Of a DNA stretch of 21,784 nucleotides, positions 20,470 to 21,784 are shown in pieces (the first letter of the stretch is position 1; every line of letters begins with the position of its first letter). The notes beneath the pieces were generated by a model that saw nothing but the letters and a program-made list of their open reading frames with translations, was not told where the DNA came from and searched no databases. This DNA comes from Conidiobolus incongruus B7586. Taxonomy: Eukaryota > Entomophthoromycota > Entomophthoromycetes > Entomophthorales > Conidiobolaceae. Location: contig JNEM01011528.1 of assembly GCA_000697335.1 (NCBI GenBank), forward strand, positions 1 through 21,784. The letters are read 5' to 3'. The position numbers and the translations under genes were made by a program.

Positions 20470-20925
20470 TATTGTATATGACAACTGTAATTGTGGGAGG
20501 AAATAGACTTTTAGAGCTTATATGGGTAATCATCAGTGGTCAACAATTGGCTATTACAAAAATAAGGGAAATTAATGGGGTTCACCAAATTAGATGAAAG
20601 TAACTTATTGCAAATATAATAAATATCTCACACTTGTCATAACTCAATACTTTTTGTTAGTGTTAAGAGGAAAATTTAGAGACTGGATACTTATGAAATA
20701 AGGATAGAATGATATGTTTATTAGTTTGCTTATGATAATCTTATATTAGTTTCCATTGTTAATTTTTGTGGACATAAATGGCTTATAGGCAGAAAGTGAT
20801 AGGTACAACTAGTTCATGAAATAAGGTACCTCTAATGTAACTTCTTGAATTAGCGTGGTATTCAGAGTTTCTTGAATGATGGACAAGACTATTCCCTATC
20901 ATATATTATTGCTTTAATGGCCTTA
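20470..20925 (-). repeat. Right arm of the degraded inverted repeat
   Basis: The reverse complement of this stretch matches about 225-690 over nearly its whole length, with scattered substitutions and small indels. This copy is less AT-rich than the left one and so may be nearer the original in its outer half. No intact open frame was seen on either strand. It is probably a relic of a repeated mobile element rather than a functional terminus, as no target duplications or terminal motifs could be identified. The edges are approximate. Confidence 0.7.
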
Positions 20926-21784
20926 GTCACCAACACTTTATCCTTTTTAATTGATATTAATAAACTTGAGAATACTCTTAGTTTGACATAAGTTAAAGTT
21001 ATTGACAGTGTTATTAGATCAGAATTCTAATTCTTTATAAATTAGATTTATAATTAATATTTTATAATTCTAATATAATCTTATCTTGTTATCATTAATA
21101 AAAACATAATAATTACTAAAATTAGTTTATTTTTAATATTAATATTAAGTCATAATATATATAATTCTGATTTCAAAATAATACTATATTTGAATATATA
21201 TTATTTGAATCAAATTAGTATATATATCTTTCTCACTTATTATTTTAGATATTCTATTTAATTTAATTTCTTATAAGATTAAATTAACTAATTTTCAACT
21301 CAATAATTATATTATAGTTAATTTATATATATTATATTAAGAAGAAAATAATACACAAAAGACAGAAATAAAATATTCTATAAGTTATATAATAATATAA
21401 TATAAAAATTATATATTATAATCATTTATATTAGAAAACTTACAAAAATAGATTTATAGTTTTAAACTATAATTTTTTTTATTATTGATAATTTTTTGCT
21501 CTATTTTTAGCAAACTTCTAATATTTAAAAATATCTTTTATTAAAGAGTTTAATTAAATATTTATAATTTATTTCAATTTTTTATTAAAATTTTCTTTTT
21601 TATAAATATTTATTTTAATTTCCAAATTAATTATATTTATTTGAATTATTATTTAATAAATATTATCAGGTATAATATTATAATTTATTTCTAATCAAAA
21701 TATTTTTTAAAATCTTTAATCTTAAATAGTTAATATTTTATTTTTATATAATATAATAATTAAAGTTAAAATTAAAATTAAAAT
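20926..21784. other. AT-rich right end
   Basis: A short GC-richer stretch continues to about 21010 and may still belong to the mobile-element relic. From there to the end the sequence is nearly all A/T, with no gene, RNA or repeat that could be defined. Confidence 0.45.

Noticed and set aside
225-20925. One giant transposon bounded by the inverted repeat
   Set aside because: The enclosed genes are ordinary cellular genes, the arms are badly worn, and no target duplication or transposase is visible; two independent copies of a dispersed repeat are simpler.

Overview
The window looks like nuclear DNA of an AT-rich fungus. The evidence is very AT-rich spacers, many GT-AG introns of about 42-110 bases (mostly 48-72), and proteins that belong to fungal families (TVP18, LOA1/VPS66, a DIS3L2-type RNase). 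CTG is read as leucine: the paired TVP18 copies use CTG and TTG at the same conserved Leu, which argues against a CTG-Ser yeast. An early-diverging lineage with small, intron-rich genes would fit, but the sequence does not settle the taxon. I saw no tRNA, rRNA or CRISPR.

Layout, left to right. A degraded repeat arm (about 225-690) is the inverted partner of a second arm at the right end (about 20470-20925). Two tandem TVP18-like four-helix Golgi membrane protein genes follow (2494-3350 and 4924-5761). Each has eight exons, and the coding lengths match exon for exon. Next is a six-exon gene for a small helical protein that may be a BORC subunit (BORCS7-like) (6323-7205). Then comes a LOA1/VPS66-type lysophospholipid acyltransferase gene (7924-9309) that carries an in-frame TAG just after its active-site motif and two splice junctions that do not keep frame. 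After a 2.4-kb gene-free spacer lies a three-exon gene for a catalytically intact DIS3L2-family 3'-5' exoribonuclease with a long N-terminal extension (11741-15317). Two short minus-strand genes (16059-16196 and 17902-18102) encode small secreted peptides with similar signal peptides and a shared promoter layout. The rest is AT-rich non-coding DNA.

Themes. The TVP18 pair, LOA1 and possibly the BORC-like gene are all linked to Golgi, endosome or lipid-droplet membranes, but fungal genes are usually monocistronic, so the clustering may be chance. The DIS3L2-like enzyme would degrade cytoplasmic, often uridylated, RNA. The two secreted peptides form their own co-regulated-looking pair and are the best candidates for something undescribed. 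The most unusual single site is the 42-base stretch in the LOA1-like gene: it holds the active site, ends in the in-frame TAG, and is itself bounded by GT and AG.
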